A stretch of 64,000 bases of DNA from the NCBI GenBank assembly GCA_963746315.1, contig CAVVAR010000012.1:1-64000 (forward strand), written 5' to 3'. Positions 45,077-53,595 of this stretch are shown piece by piece. The notes below the pieces were generated by a model. That model was not told the DNA's origin and searched no databases. It saw nothing but the letters and a program-made list of their open reading frames with translations. This DNA is from Ga0077555 sp963746315. Its GTDB lineage: Bacteria; Pseudomonadota; Alphaproteobacteria; Rhizobiales; Hyphomicrobiaceae. Within the stretch, counting starts at the first letter, position 1. Each line of letters begins with the position of its first letter. The translations under genes and the position numbers were made by a program.

Positions 45077-45499
45077 CTACATCAGCGCGAAACGAAGGGT
45101 CGTGAGGCCGATCTTGATCGTGTCGCCATCGAACAGCGGGCGATCGCCCGACAGCCGCTCGCCGTTGACGTGCACCGGATTCTGTTTGCCGCCGTCGAAG
45201 ATGCGGAACTCCTCGATGCTGGCGTCGAAGCTGATGACGGCGTGCTGCTGGCGCGAGATCGTGTTGTCGCCGAAATCGAGCGGAATACGGTTGTCGGCGC
45301 TGCGGCCAACCTGGTTCGTTCCGCTGAAGACGGGACGTTCCTGCCCTTTGCCAGGCCCATCGACGACTTTCAGGATCGCCACTTTCAGGTTCGAGGTGTC
45401 CCTCAGGACTTGCGTCGCGAGGTTGTCCATGTTGGCGCCCTCGCTTGGCGCGTCCGCGCCAGGGATGGCGATCGTTCGGGTTCTTTCGCGGTCGGTCAT
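45077..45499 (-). CDS. Soluble FHA-domain protein
   Basis: A 140-residue protein with a short Thr-containing N-terminal tail (TRTIAIPG, then ATQVLRDT) and an FHA domain from about residue 40. The pocket residues are all present: GRSADN, the Ser and His of ISRQQHAVI, and an NG in VHVNGERL. It aligns along its length with the FHA domain at 39091-39657, sharing the VDGPGKG / FSGTN / GDN-IS pattern. It overlaps the next upstream gene's stop by four bases (ATGA), so it is translationally coupled to the membrane FHA protein at 45496-46026. The Thr tail could be phosphorylated and bound by a partner FHA. Confidence 0.9.
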   Translation of the reverse strand: MTDRERTRTIAIPGADAPSEGANMDNLATQVLRDTSNLKVAILKVVDGPGKGQERPVFSGTNQVGRSADNRIPLDFGDNTISRQQHAVISFDASIEEFRIFDGGKQNPVHVNGERLSGDRPLFDGDTIKIGLTTLRFALM

Positions 45500-46026
45500 G
45501 TGTTGTCTCGTTGCTTCTGGGGAGGCAGTCGGTCGGCGTCCGCCGCCTGCCGGAATGTAAAGCTCACGCCGCCGAGCGTGATCACGTCGCCATCGACGAC
45601 TTCGGCGTGCTCGCGGCTTTGCCCGTTGACGAGCATCGGGTTGGGCTCGGAGCGAACCGCCGTGAGGTTGTGGATTTCGAAGGACCCGCGCTCACCTGCC
45701 ACAATCCGGGCATGATGGCGGCTCACGCGGACATCCTGCACTCGTACGTCGTCGTCGCTGTGTCGGCCAATCACGCTTTCTCCGCGGCGGATCGGTACGC
45801 GCCCCGGTGGCCCCTCGAATTCGAGGACACCGAGCACCTCGTATTCTGGGAGCGGCGGAACGTGCGTGTTCGTTACTGGACGCGAGACCCGATCCGGCGT
45901 CGACGCCGGATCGTCTGCCGCCTCATGCCCGACGCTGCCCGATACAAGGCGACGTTGGCGCAGCAGCCAGCCACCCACGGCCAAGCTCGCCAATCCGATC
46001 AGCAGAATGACGACCCAATCTCGCAT
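45496..46026 (-). CDS. Membrane-anchored FHA-domain protein
   Basis: A 176-residue protein with one N-terminal membrane helix (residues 4-22) and a basic start to the cytoplasmic part, then a flexible linker and an FHA domain from about residue 75. The pocket is intact: GRHSDDDVRV, SRHHA and LVNG. This FHA is very similar to the one fused to the antiporter at 37178-38866 (both share GRHSDDD, RVSR-HAR and FEIHN). The adjacent antiporter at 46154 has no FHA of its own, so this looks like the split form of the same module. The 127-base spacing suggests one operon. Confidence 0.9.
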   Translation of the reverse strand: MRDWVVILLIGLASLAVGGWLLRQRRLVSGSVGHEAADDPASTPDRVSRPVTNTHVPPLPEYEVLGVLEFEGPPGRVPIRRGESVIGRHSDDDVRVQDVRVSRHHARIVAGERGSFEIHNLTAVRSEPNPMLVNGQSREHAEVVDGDVITLGGVSFTFRQAADADRLPPQKQRDNT

Positions 46027-46153
46027 TGGCCTCCAGGTCCGCTTCCTCGCGACCGATCCGGTATTCTAGACTGTCCGGCTCGAAAGTCACGAAATTCCGA
46101 TCTGGTTCCTCGTGCCGGCGCCGGCGAGGGTGCGGGCCATAGGGCAAACCTCC

Positions 46154-47392
46154 CTATTTGTCGTCCGCATCGGGCCATATGGCCAGGCACGCTTGCGTGA
46201 GCGGCATGGTAAGGGCGGTCGAGGCCAGCGCGACGAGCACCAGCGCCGAGTAGGTCGTCCCGCTGACGATGCCGGCGTCACGGAACACCGTGACGATAAC
46301 CAGTTCCATCAGGCCCTTGGTCTGCAGCAGCACACCGGCGAGGATGCCCGTCTTGGCGGGCTCGCCGGACGCGACGGCCATCGCCAGTGTCGCCAGTACC
46401 TTGCCGATCACGCACACCGCTAGGCCAATCCCGAAAACGCTCCAGATCTGCGGATCGGCGAACGAGATGTGCGTCTGCAACCCCGTATCCAGAAAGAAGT
46501 ATGGCAGCAGCAATAGCGACGTCGGCATGTCGAGCTTGGCCGCCGCCATGTGGCGCACTTTGTCTGGTAGCAGCACGCCGACGAGAAAAGCCCCGAGCAC
46601 CCCGTGCAACCCTGTCGCCTGGGTGATGGCCGCCGCCGTGAAGATGGCGAGCCCGACGAGAATCATCAGCACCCTCTCGGGCGCATTCGATCGAACGGCG
46701 CGCTCCAGCATGGGGTTGATGACGGCGAGGCAGAGGGCCACCGCCGCCAATCCGCCCCCGATGGCCCAGGCGAGATTGAGCGCGATACCGGCTGCCCCCG
46801 CGGCCAGCGGCAGGATGATGGCAACCGACGCCCACAAAACCGCATCGCCGATCGCCGACGCTGCCAGCGCGACAGCCCCGATCCGCTTCCGGTTGAGACC
46901 GAGCTCATTCAGGATGGCCGCCAGTACCGGCAGGGCCGGCACCGCATTGCACAGCCCGAACGCGACCGCGAACAACACCGGATCGGGGATCTGGCCCATC
47001 ACGACCGGGAGACGATCGGTCAGCCAGAACCCGGCGGCGATGCCGATCGCCCAGGTCAAAGCGAGGCCGCCCAGGCCGATGGCGATGACCGCGCGACCGG
47101 CGCTTGTGATGATCTCTCGGTCCGTCTCGGTGCCGGCCAGGAAGGCGAACAGGCAGATCGAGATCCCGGCAAGAGCCTTGATGCCTTCGAGCGACTTGCC
47201 TGTGAACAGCATTTCCTCGACGCCGGGCGCAATCTCGCCGAGCAGGCTCGGACCGAGCACGATGCCCGTGAAGATCTGAATGACAGCCAGCGGAAAGAAC
47301 CGCTTCAGACCGAGGACCCACCACGCTACGAAAGGGATGAACAGGATGATCGACGCGCCGATGAAAAGCACCGACTTCTGGTCGAGATGCAT
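46154..47392 (-). CDS. CPA2 cation/proton antiporter
   Basis: A 412-residue transporter with about 12 membrane segments. It shares patterns with the antiporter at 37178-38866: FPLAVIQIFTGIVLGPSLLG, LFAFLAGTETD, VLGAFLVGVLLPDKVRHMA, LDMPTSLLLLPYFFLDTGL and LLQTKGLMELVIVTVFRD. It stops shortly after the last membrane helix without RCK or FHA domain. ATG 47392 has AGGA seven bases upstream. With the two FHA proteins downstream, it forms a three-gene unit mirroring the fused antiporter-FHA plus soluble FHA on the other side of the kinase and phosphatase. Confidence 0.9.
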   Translation of the reverse strand: MHLDQKSVLFIGASIILFIPFVAWWVLGLKRFFPLAVIQIFTGIVLGPSLLGEIAPGVEEMLFTGKSLEGIKALAGISICLFAFLAGTETDREIITSAGRAVIAIGLGGLALTWAIGIAAGFWLTDRLPVVMGQIPDPVLFAVAFGLCNAVPALPVLAAILNELGLNRKRIGAVALAASAIGDAVLWASVAIILPLAAGAAGIALNLAWAIGGGLAAVALCLAVINPMLERAVRSNAPERVLMILVGLAIFTAAAITQATGLHGVLGAFLVGVLLPDKVRHMAAAKLDMPTSLLLLPYFFLDTGLQTHISFADPQIWSVFGIGLAVCVIGKVLATLAMAVASGEPAKTGILAGVLLQTKGLMELVIVTVFRDAGIVSGTTYSALVLVALASTALTMPLTQACLAIWPDADDK

Positions 47393-47577
47393 ATGTGATC
47401 CTGCTCCGCGCCGGGCCGCGAACGTGACACGGGCGCCCATTTCCGGTCAATTGGCCGGCTGCCCGGCCGTTTGCCGACCGCAGGCGGGTTGCCAAGTCGA
47501 TAGTCGGGCCTATGTTGCCCAGGACCGAGGCCCGCCCGACAGCCAGGGCCTGATTCAGCCAGCCCAGGAGATCGCCT

Positions 47578-48462
47578 ATGGCCGAGCCGATCCACATCGA
47601 GTTCACGAGGTTCTCGGCGTTCTACAGCCCCCTCATCGCGACCATTGCTGGCGGCTTTCTGAAGGACGAGGGTTTCGCTCCGACGCACGCCGTCTCTGCC
47701 CCGGGTAAATCCGCCATCGAAGGCCTCGTTGCGGGCACCGTGCACGTTGCGCAATCGGCGCCGAGCCAGGGTTTCGCTCCCCTCGAGAAAGGGCAGAAGC
47801 CGTCGGCTCTGCACTTCGCTCAGATCAACGAGATGGATGGCTTCTTCCTGGTCGGACAGCAGGCAGACACGGGTTTCCAGTGGTCCAGCCTCAAAGGTAA
47901 GCGCGTTATCCTCGATCTCGGCGGACAGCCGCTCTTCATGTTCAAGTACGCCCTTCACAAGAGCGGGCTCGACTACGCCGACATCGTGCCTGTGAACCTC
48001 GCGTCCGACGCCATGGAGCCCGCGTTCCGGCGCGGCGAAGGCGACTTCATCTCCATGCAGGGGCCGGCCCCTCAGCAACTCGAGCACGACAAGGCGGGCC
48101 ATATCGTTGCCTCGGTCGGCAAGGCCATCGGCCCGTGCGCGTTCTCCAGTCTTGCAGCTCGCCCGGATTGGCTCGCCACCGAGCAAGCCAAAGGCTTCAT
48201 GCGCGCCTACCGCAAGGCCCGCGCTTGGGTCCGCGAGAGCCCCGCTGAAGAGATCGCCAGAACCGAGGCGCCGTTCTTCCCGGGCATCGCGCACGAGGCG
48301 CTGACCCGCACCATCGCTACCTATCAGACGCTCGGCAATTGGACGCCACATGTCGAGATCACCCGCGCAGCGTGGGAGGCGACCAACGACATCTTCCTTT
48401 ACAACAAGCAGATCACGCGCCGTCATGCTTACGAGGACGTCGTCGCGCCACCACCCGGCTAG
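47578..48462 (+). CDS. NMT1/THI5-like substrate-binding protein without signal peptide
   Basis: A 294-residue protein with the SsuA/THI5-like periplasmic-binding fold: IHIEFTRFSAFYSPLIATIAGGFLKDEGF, then GKSAIEGLVAGTVHVAQS, and LKGKRVILDLGGQPLFMFKYAL. No N-terminal signal peptide or lipobox is present; the protein starts MAEPIHIE directly on the first strand. No ABC permease or ATPase is adjacent. It might be cytoplasmic (a ligand-binding or metabolic role, as with THI5), or its real start might be mis-set, although no upstream hydrophobic segment is seen. Substrate unknown. Confidence 0.78.
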   Translation: MAEPIHIEFTRFSAFYSPLIATIAGGFLKDEGFAPTHAVSAPGKSAIEGLVAGTVHVAQSAPSQGFAPLEKGQKPSALHFAQINEMDGFFLVGQQADTGFQWSSLKGKRVILDLGGQPLFMFKYALHKSGLDYADIVPVNLASDAMEPAFRRGEGDFISMQGPAPQQLEHDKAGHIVASVGKAIGPCAFSSLAARPDWLATEQAKGFMRAYRKARAWVRESPAEEIARTEAPFFPGIAHEALTRTIATYQTLGNWTPHVEITRAAWEATNDIFLYNKQITRRHAYEDVVAPPPG

Positions 48463-48746
48463 AATTGATGACCGCGTATGATGCGCGACGTCATGGTGCG
48501 CTTATGGAGTCTTTCAAGTGGCGCATCGCAATATGAACAAAAAGTCATGGGATAAAGCGACCATTGAAGTATCACTGTAGCGGGTGAGTAACGGCGGACG
48601 TTGCGGGCTGCGCCTCGAGGAAATCCTTGGGGCGCGGATCAGGTCAGGCAACTGCCGTCGAGCGTCACCGCGCTCGGGCGCCGGAGCGGGAACCGGCATT
48701 CACGTGGTCGCGTTGTGCATTGCGGTTCAACACGAGGACGTGAGCC

Positions 48747-49025
48747 ATGGCTGAGATTGCGCGACTGTCGCGGTCCGTTGCGAAGCAAAACCCCGGTCAA
48801 GCCTTTGAGAGTCCTGCGGCCCTGGTCGCCGAGGTTATGTTGACGCGTGGCGAGAAGCTGGGTGCCCTGGAGCGGTGGCGCCGCGACGTCCTCCAGGAGA
48901 TGACGGCGACGGGCGAGGGTATGCGCGCCGAGGTTGCCACGGAGCGGCCTGCTCGCATTTTACGCGAGATCGACGCCGCCATTCGCGACCTGACCCGGAA
49001 CGACAATCCCATGCCGGCCAAGTAA
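48747..49025 (+). CDS. Small conserved protein of unknown function
   Basis: A 92-residue mostly helical protein. The pattern FESPAALVAEVMLTRGEKLGALERWRRDVLQEMTATGEGM matches a small, broadly distributed family with a [F/Y]xSPxxVLxxxxLTxxEKxxxLxxW core, often seen beside stress-related genes. No catalytic motif. It stands alone between the binding-protein gene and the convergent dapB. Confidence 0.65.
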   Translation: MAEIARLSRSVAKQNPGQAFESPAALVAEVMLTRGEKLGALERWRRDVLQEMTATGEGMRAEVATERPARILREIDAAIRDLTRNDNPMPAK

Positions 49026-49087
49026 CCGGGCTATCCGCGCGCGACGGCGGCGAAGACGACGCCGGCCGCACGCCGAGGCCCGACCCA

Positions 49088-49894
49088 TCACATGCCGAGT
49101 ACGTCGGCCATCGCGTAGAGGCCGGGTTCCTTGCCGCGCGCCCAGAGGGCGGCCTTGACGGCGCCCCTCGCAAAAATGCCGCGGTCGGTGGCGATGTGGG
49201 ACAGCACCACCCGCTCGCCATCGGCCGCGAACACCACTGAGTGCTCCCCGACGACGTTGCCGCCTCGCAGTGTGGCGAATCCGATGTCGCCCCGGTTGCG
49301 CGCGCCGGTATGACCTTCGCGGCTCATCACGCTGTGGCCCTTGAGCGGGATGCCGCGGCCCTCGGCTGCAGCCAGTCCGAGCATCAGCGCTGTCCCGGAC
49401 GGCGCATCGACCTTGCGCCGGTGATGCATCTCCAGCACCTCGATATCGAAGTCGGCATCGAGCGCCTCGGCGACCTTGCGCGTAACAGCCACCAGCAGAT
49501 TGACGCCGAGGCTCATGTTGCCGGCTTTGACGATCGTGGCGTGGCGTGCCGCGGCCTTGATGGCGGCATCGTCGGCCTCGCTGCAGCCGGTCGTACCGAT
49601 CACATGCACTATGCGTGCGTTCGCAGCCAGCCCCGCGAACTCGACGCTGGCCTTCGGCGCCGTGAAGTCGAGGATTCCGTCGACCTTGGCGACAAGCTCC
49701 AAGGCGTCGGCCGTCACAGGCACGCCGAGCGCCTCGATGCCGGCCAGAACGCCTGCATCGGCCCCGATAGCCGCCGACCCTGGCGGCTCGATGGCGCCCG
49801 CGACCACGCAGCCCGGCATCGCATGCACCGTGCGCACGAGCTCCCGCCCCATGGCTCCGGCAGCGCCCATAATGGCAAGCTTCATGTCGGGCAT
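49088..49894 (-). CDS. dapB: 4-hydroxy-tetrahydrodipicolinate reductase
   Basis: Lysine/diaminopimelate pathway. It is 268 residues, starting MPDMKLAIMGAAGAMGRE with the dinucleotide-binding GAAGAMGR motif, then LDFTAP, the GTTG strand, EMHHRRKVDAPSGTAL with the catalytic HH..K, and a C-terminal KAALWA segment. ATG 49894 has GGAGA eight bases upstream; ATGs at 49885 and 49909 are alternatives. It is transcribed alone. Confidence 0.95.
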   Translation of the reverse strand: MPDMKLAIMGAAGAMGRELVRTVHAMPGCVVAGAIEPPGSAAIGADAGVLAGIEALGVPVTADALELVAKVDGILDFTAPKASVEFAGLAANARIVHVIGTTGCSEADDAAIKAAARHATIVKAGNMSLGVNLLVAVTRKVAEALDADFDIEVLEMHHRRKVDAPSGTALMLGLAAAEGRGIPLKGHSVMSREGHTGARNRGDIGFATLRGGNVVGEHSVVFAADGERVVLSHIATDRGIFARGAVKAALWARGKEPGLYAMADVLGM

Positions 49895-50103
49895 GGGCGA
49901 GGTCTCCATTGCGGCGAGCAGCGTCGATGCGCAAGCCTATCAGCTTGTCGGCCTCGCGCCAGCACCCGACGCATCTTCGGGAGCGGCATCACGCGCCTTG
50001 CGCACGGTTTCAACGAAGTCTTGACCGTCTTCAGAATATCTCCTTAACGAAATGTCTTGAAAGTGTCACACTTCCGGAAGATCTCGATTCTCGGGAGATA
50101 TTC

Positions 50104-50529
50104 ATGCGGAACCTGCAGGCTCTTTCGGTGCTGGCAGCCCTAGGCTCGACGGTTTCTCTTCAGGTGGCGGCCGCCGAACCAGGTCAGCCCTCGGCGGCCG
50201 AGCAATGGGTCGTCCTGGCCGGCCTCGAGGAGAAGGCGCTCCGCGACTACTCCTGGGCGTTCACGGGCAGCGATGTGATCGATAACGCAAGGCAGCTGCG
50301 CGATCTCGCCAGATCCGAGACGTTCGGTGCAACCGGCGAAAGCTGCAAGCTCGCCGCCCAGACGCTGTCGTATATGGTCACCGGACGTTATTACAGCGGA
50401 CGCCGCTTGGCCGTCTCCGCGGATTGGCATCATTTCTCGGGCGACTATGCCCGCCAGCGCCACGATTGCCTCAGTGCACTCAAGGTCGACGAACAGGCTC
50501 ACCCGCTGCCCGACTGGTTCGGCAAGTAA
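50104..50529 (+). CDS. Small exported protein of unknown function
   Basis: A 141-residue protein with a signal peptide (hydrophobic 4-20, likely cleavage after VAAA) and an alpha-helical mature part containing two Cys (ESCKLAA and RHDCLSAL). ATG 50104 has GGGAG upstream. No family recognised. It is expressed from its own promoter region, divergent from dapB. Confidence 0.6.
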   Translation: MRNLQALSVLAALGSTVSLQVAAAEPGQPSAAEQWVVLAGLEEKALRDYSWAFTGSDVIDNARQLRDLARSETFGATGESCKLAAQTLSYMVTGRYYSGRRLAVSADWHHFSGDYARQRHDCLSALKVDEQAHPLPDWFGK

Positions 50530-50691
50530 TCTGACGACGCCCTGGCCTGGATCCTCGCTGGCGGTGATCGCGCACGCGGTCTCATCTTCGCATGGACGCG
50601 CCAGCCGCTGTCGTGGCAGCATTCGCCCGAGCCCGCCGGCGCCGCCCGTCTGTGACCGGCCCACCCCTCGAGCATGGAGCATGAGACGCCG

Positions 50692-52245
50692 ATGGCCGAC
50701 GAGATGAATGGCGCCGAAAGCCTGGTCCGCACCCTGATCGCGGGCGACGTCGATGTCTGCTTCACCAACCCCGGCACGTCCGAGATGCACTTTGTCGCCG
50801 CGCTCGACAAGGTGCCTGGAATGCGCTGCGTGTTGGGCCTTTTCGAGGGCGTCGTCACCGGCGCCGCCGACGGCTACTACCGGATGCTCGACAAACCGGC
50901 CTCCACGCTCCTGCATCTCGGCCCCGGCCTCGCCAACGGCCTTGCCAACCTTCACAACGCCAAGAAGGCCTCGTCCGGTATCGTCAACATCGTCGGCGAG
51001 CACGCCACCTATCACATCACCTTCGACGCGCCGCTCACCTCCGATATCGAAGGCGTTGCACGTCCCATGTCGCACTGGGTGCGCACGTCGCCCGACAGCC
51101 GCCACATCGCGGCGGATGGTGCGCGCGCCATCGAGGCGGCCCGCAAGGCTCAGATCGCGACGCTTGTTCTTCCGGCCGATACCGCCTGGGGTCCGGCCAG
51201 CGGCGTAGCCGAGACGACCCCGGCGAAGCCGCGTCCGAAAGTGTCCACAGACGCGGTGAAGTCGGCCGCCGCCATGCTGACCTCCGGCAAGCGCGCGACG
51301 CTGCTGATGGGTGGCACCGCGCTGCGGGCACGGGCGTTGGAGCTCGCAGGACGTATCTCTGCCAAAACCGGCTGCGGTATCCTGACCGAGGGCGCCAACA
51401 CGCGCCTGGAGCGTGGCGCAGGCCGCGTGCAGGTCGAGCGCATCCCCTACGTGGTCGAGCGCGCGCTGGGCGTGATGAAGGCAGCCGGCGATCTGGTCCT
51501 CGTCGGCGCGCGCGAACCGGTCGCATTCTTCGCTTATCCGGACAAGCCGAGCCTTCTCATGCCGAAGGATGCGCGCTCGACAAAGCTTGCCGGCCTGGAC
51601 GACGACATGGAAGCGGCTCTCGAGGCGCTGTGCGACGAGGTCGGCGCGAAGGCGACGCCACCCGCCCACCTCGCTCAACCGCGCCGTCCGGCCATCCCCT
51701 CGGGCGGGCTCAATCCGGCGACCATCGCGCCGATCATCGGAGCCATGATCCCCGAAGGCACCATCGTCGTCGACGAGAGCGTCACCACAGGTCGCGAGTT
51801 CTTCGGCGAGACCGCCGGCGCTCCCCCGCACGACTGGATCAACAACCGCGGCGGCTCCATCGGCTACGGCATGCCGGTCGCCATCGGCGCGGCCGTCGCC
51901 TGTCCCGATCGCAAGGTGCTCGCCATGATCGGCGACGGCAGTGCCATGTACACCGTGCAGTCGCTCTGGACGATGGCCCGCGAAGGCCTAGACATCACCG
52001 TCCTGATCTTCGCCAACGGCACCTACAACATCCTGCGCGGCGAGCTGACCAACGTCGGCGTGCAGAATCCCGGTCCCCGCGCCGTCGACATGCTCACCCT
52101 CGGCCGCCCGGACATCGACTGGGTGGCGATGGCCAAGGGGCACGGCGTCCCGGCCCGTCGCGTCGAGGACTGCGCCGGCTTGGCGAAGGCCCTCGACGCC
52201 GGTCTCAACAGCGGCGGTCCGAATCTCATTCAGGTGATGCTGTAG
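50692..52245 (+). CDS. ThDP-dependent acetolactate-synthase-like enzyme
   Basis: A 517-residue thiamine-diphosphate enzyme of the IlvB/benzoylformate-decarboxylase superfamily. The N-terminal domain has NPGTSEMHF and the ThDP-activating Glu52 in GLFEGVVTGAADGY. The C-terminal ThDP-binding motif is GDGSAMYTVQSLWTMAREGLDITVLIFANGTYN, the GDG-to-N block. A catalytic acetolactate synthase would need a small subunit and FAD; the protein is shorter than IlvB, so a 2-oxo-acid decarboxylase or a related lyase is as likely. MADEMNGAESL at 50692 is chosen by similarity to relatives; ATG 50674 is possible. Confidence 0.85.
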   Translation: MADEMNGAESLVRTLIAGDVDVCFTNPGTSEMHFVAALDKVPGMRCVLGLFEGVVTGAADGYYRMLDKPASTLLHLGPGLANGLANLHNAKKASSGIVNIVGEHATYHITFDAPLTSDIEGVARPMSHWVRTSPDSRHIAADGARAIEAARKAQIATLVLPADTAWGPASGVAETTPAKPRPKVSTDAVKSAAAMLTSGKRATLLMGGTALRARALELAGRISAKTGCGILTEGANTRLERGAGRVQVERIPYVVERALGVMKAAGDLVLVGAREPVAFFAYPDKPSLLMPKDARSTKLAGLDDDMEAALEALCDEVGAKATPPAHLAQPRRPAIPSGGLNPATIAPIIGAMIPEGTIVVDESVTTGREFFGETAGAPPHDWINNRGGSIGYGMPVAIGAAVACPDRKVLAMIGDGSAMYTVQSLWTMAREGLDITVLIFANGTYNILRGELTNVGVQNPGPRAVDMLTLGRPDIDWVAMAKGHGVPARRVEDCAGLAKALDAGLNSGGPNLIQVML

Positions 52246-52307
52246 GAGGCGGCGACAACGGCGTCGGGTCGGTGCTCCGGAGCGTCTCGCCGGAGCCCGA
52301 CCCACGC

Positions 52308-53525
52308 ATGGACATTGGAGCACGTGACGTGGCGAACGATGGCATCGCGTCCAGATTTCCCGCATCGCGCGACGCCAAGCGTGAGGCGCTGCTCGCGGCC
52401 GTCGATGCCATCCGCGACGCTGTCCTCGCCAACGTCGCGGAGAGCGAGCGGCTCTGCACACTCGCCCCGCCGACCGTTGCCGCGCTGCGCGATACGGGCC
52501 TGCTCACGCTGAAGCTGCCCGAGGCGCTGGGCGGCGCCGAGGCCGATCCAGCGCTCCAGTTCGAAGTCATCGAGAAGCTCTCGGCCATCGACCCGTCCGC
52601 CGGCTGGTGCCTGATGATTGGCGGCACCGGCATCGGCCTCCCCGGCGCCTTCCTCTCTGACGAGGCTATCGCACAAATCTTCCCGGGTGGCCGCATCCCG
52701 ATGGGGGCCATCATGGCCGTGCCATCCGCCGAGGCCGTGCCGGTTTCTGGCGGCTATCGCGTCACCGGCCGCTGGTCGTTCGTCAGCGGCGTGCCCCACG
52801 CCGAATGGGTGACGCTCGGCGCCAAGGTCGTCTCACCTGATGGCGCCCCGCCGACGCCGCGCCTCTTCGTCGTCCCGGCGAATGCCGTCACGCTGCACGA
52901 CAACTGGCACGTCATGGGCCTCAAGGGCACCGGCAGTTGCGACGTCTCGCTCGACGCCTGCTTTGTGCCTGAAGCCTTCACCTGGGACCGCTTCCGCACA
53001 CCACCCCACCGCGGCGGCGCACTTTATCGCCTCGGCCAGCCCGGCTTCGTCGCCAACGAGCACGCAGCCTTTGCCGTCGGCACGGCGCGTGGCGCCCTCG
53101 ATGCCGTCATGCGCCTCGCTCGCGGGAAGCGCCGCAGCTTCGCGCTGGAGCCTTCGTCCATCGAAACCCGCCCCGTCTTCCAGCGCTTCGTTGGCCTCGC
53201 CGACCTGCGCCTCCGCGCCGCCCGCGCTCTGGTCCTGGAAATATACGACGAGGCCTGGGCGTTCGCGTCAGGCGGCGAGGTGCCGCCGCCGCACATCCAG
53301 GCCGCCATCCGCAGCGCCTGCGCCTTCGCCACCGAGGTCGCCGTCGACATCACCAGCGAGGCCTTCCGCTTCGGCGGCGGCGAGGCCGCCTACGAGGCCC
53401 ACGCCCTGCAACGCTATCTCCGTGACGTCAACGTCGGCGCCCAGCATCTCATGATGAGCGCGGTCTCCTACGAGAACCACGGCCAGTTCGCGCTGGGCCT
53501 GCCGGGCGCCGATCCGTTGCGGTGA
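52308..53525 (+). CDS. Acyl-CoA dehydrogenase-fold flavoprotein (group D monooxygenase type)
   Basis: A 405-residue flavin enzyme with the acyl-CoA dehydrogenase fold and a C-terminal type-2 domain. It contains LSAIDPSAGWCLMIGGTG, GGYRVTGRWSFVSGVPHA and VMGLKGTGSCDVSLDACFVPE. The catalytic Glu of true acyl-CoA dehydrogenases is not evident, and the layout is like flavin-dependent monooxygenases of the HsaA/DszC kind, which take reduced FMN from a reductase. Start ATG 52308 gives MDIGARDVAND; the open frame further upstream overlaps the ThDP gene and is not real. It follows that gene by 62 bases. Confidence 0.8.
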   Translation: MDIGARDVANDGIASRFPASRDAKREALLAAVDAIRDAVLANVAESERLCTLAPPTVAALRDTGLLTLKLPEALGGAEADPALQFEVIEKLSAIDPSAGWCLMIGGTGIGLPGAFLSDEAIAQIFPGGRIPMGAIMAVPSAEAVPVSGGYRVTGRWSFVSGVPHAEWVTLGAKVVSPDGAPPTPRLFVVPANAVTLHDNWHVMGLKGTGSCDVSLDACFVPEAFTWDRFRTPPHRGGALYRLGQPGFVANEHAAFAVGTARGALDAVMRLARGKRRSFALEPSSIETRPVFQRFVGLADLRLRAARALVLEIYDEAWAFASGGEVPPPHIQAAIRSACAFATEVAVDITSEAFRFGGGEAAYEAHALQRYLRDVNVGAQHLMMSAVSYENHGQFALGLPGADPLR

Positions 53526-53595
53526 AACGGTCGGTCTTCGCGCGACACATTCGCGGTGCTCCGGCCGCGGACGCCATAGCTGATGATCGGCGAGA

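Noticed and set aside
37178..47392. Kinase/phosphatase/FHA block as part of a type VI secretion threonine-phosphorylation pathway
   Set aside because: No tss/tag genes are in the window, and the FHA domains belong to the antiporters.
50140..51831. A 563-codon minus-strand frame over the ThDP enzyme
   Set aside because: Antisense to a gene with full catalytic motifs; low-complexity translation.
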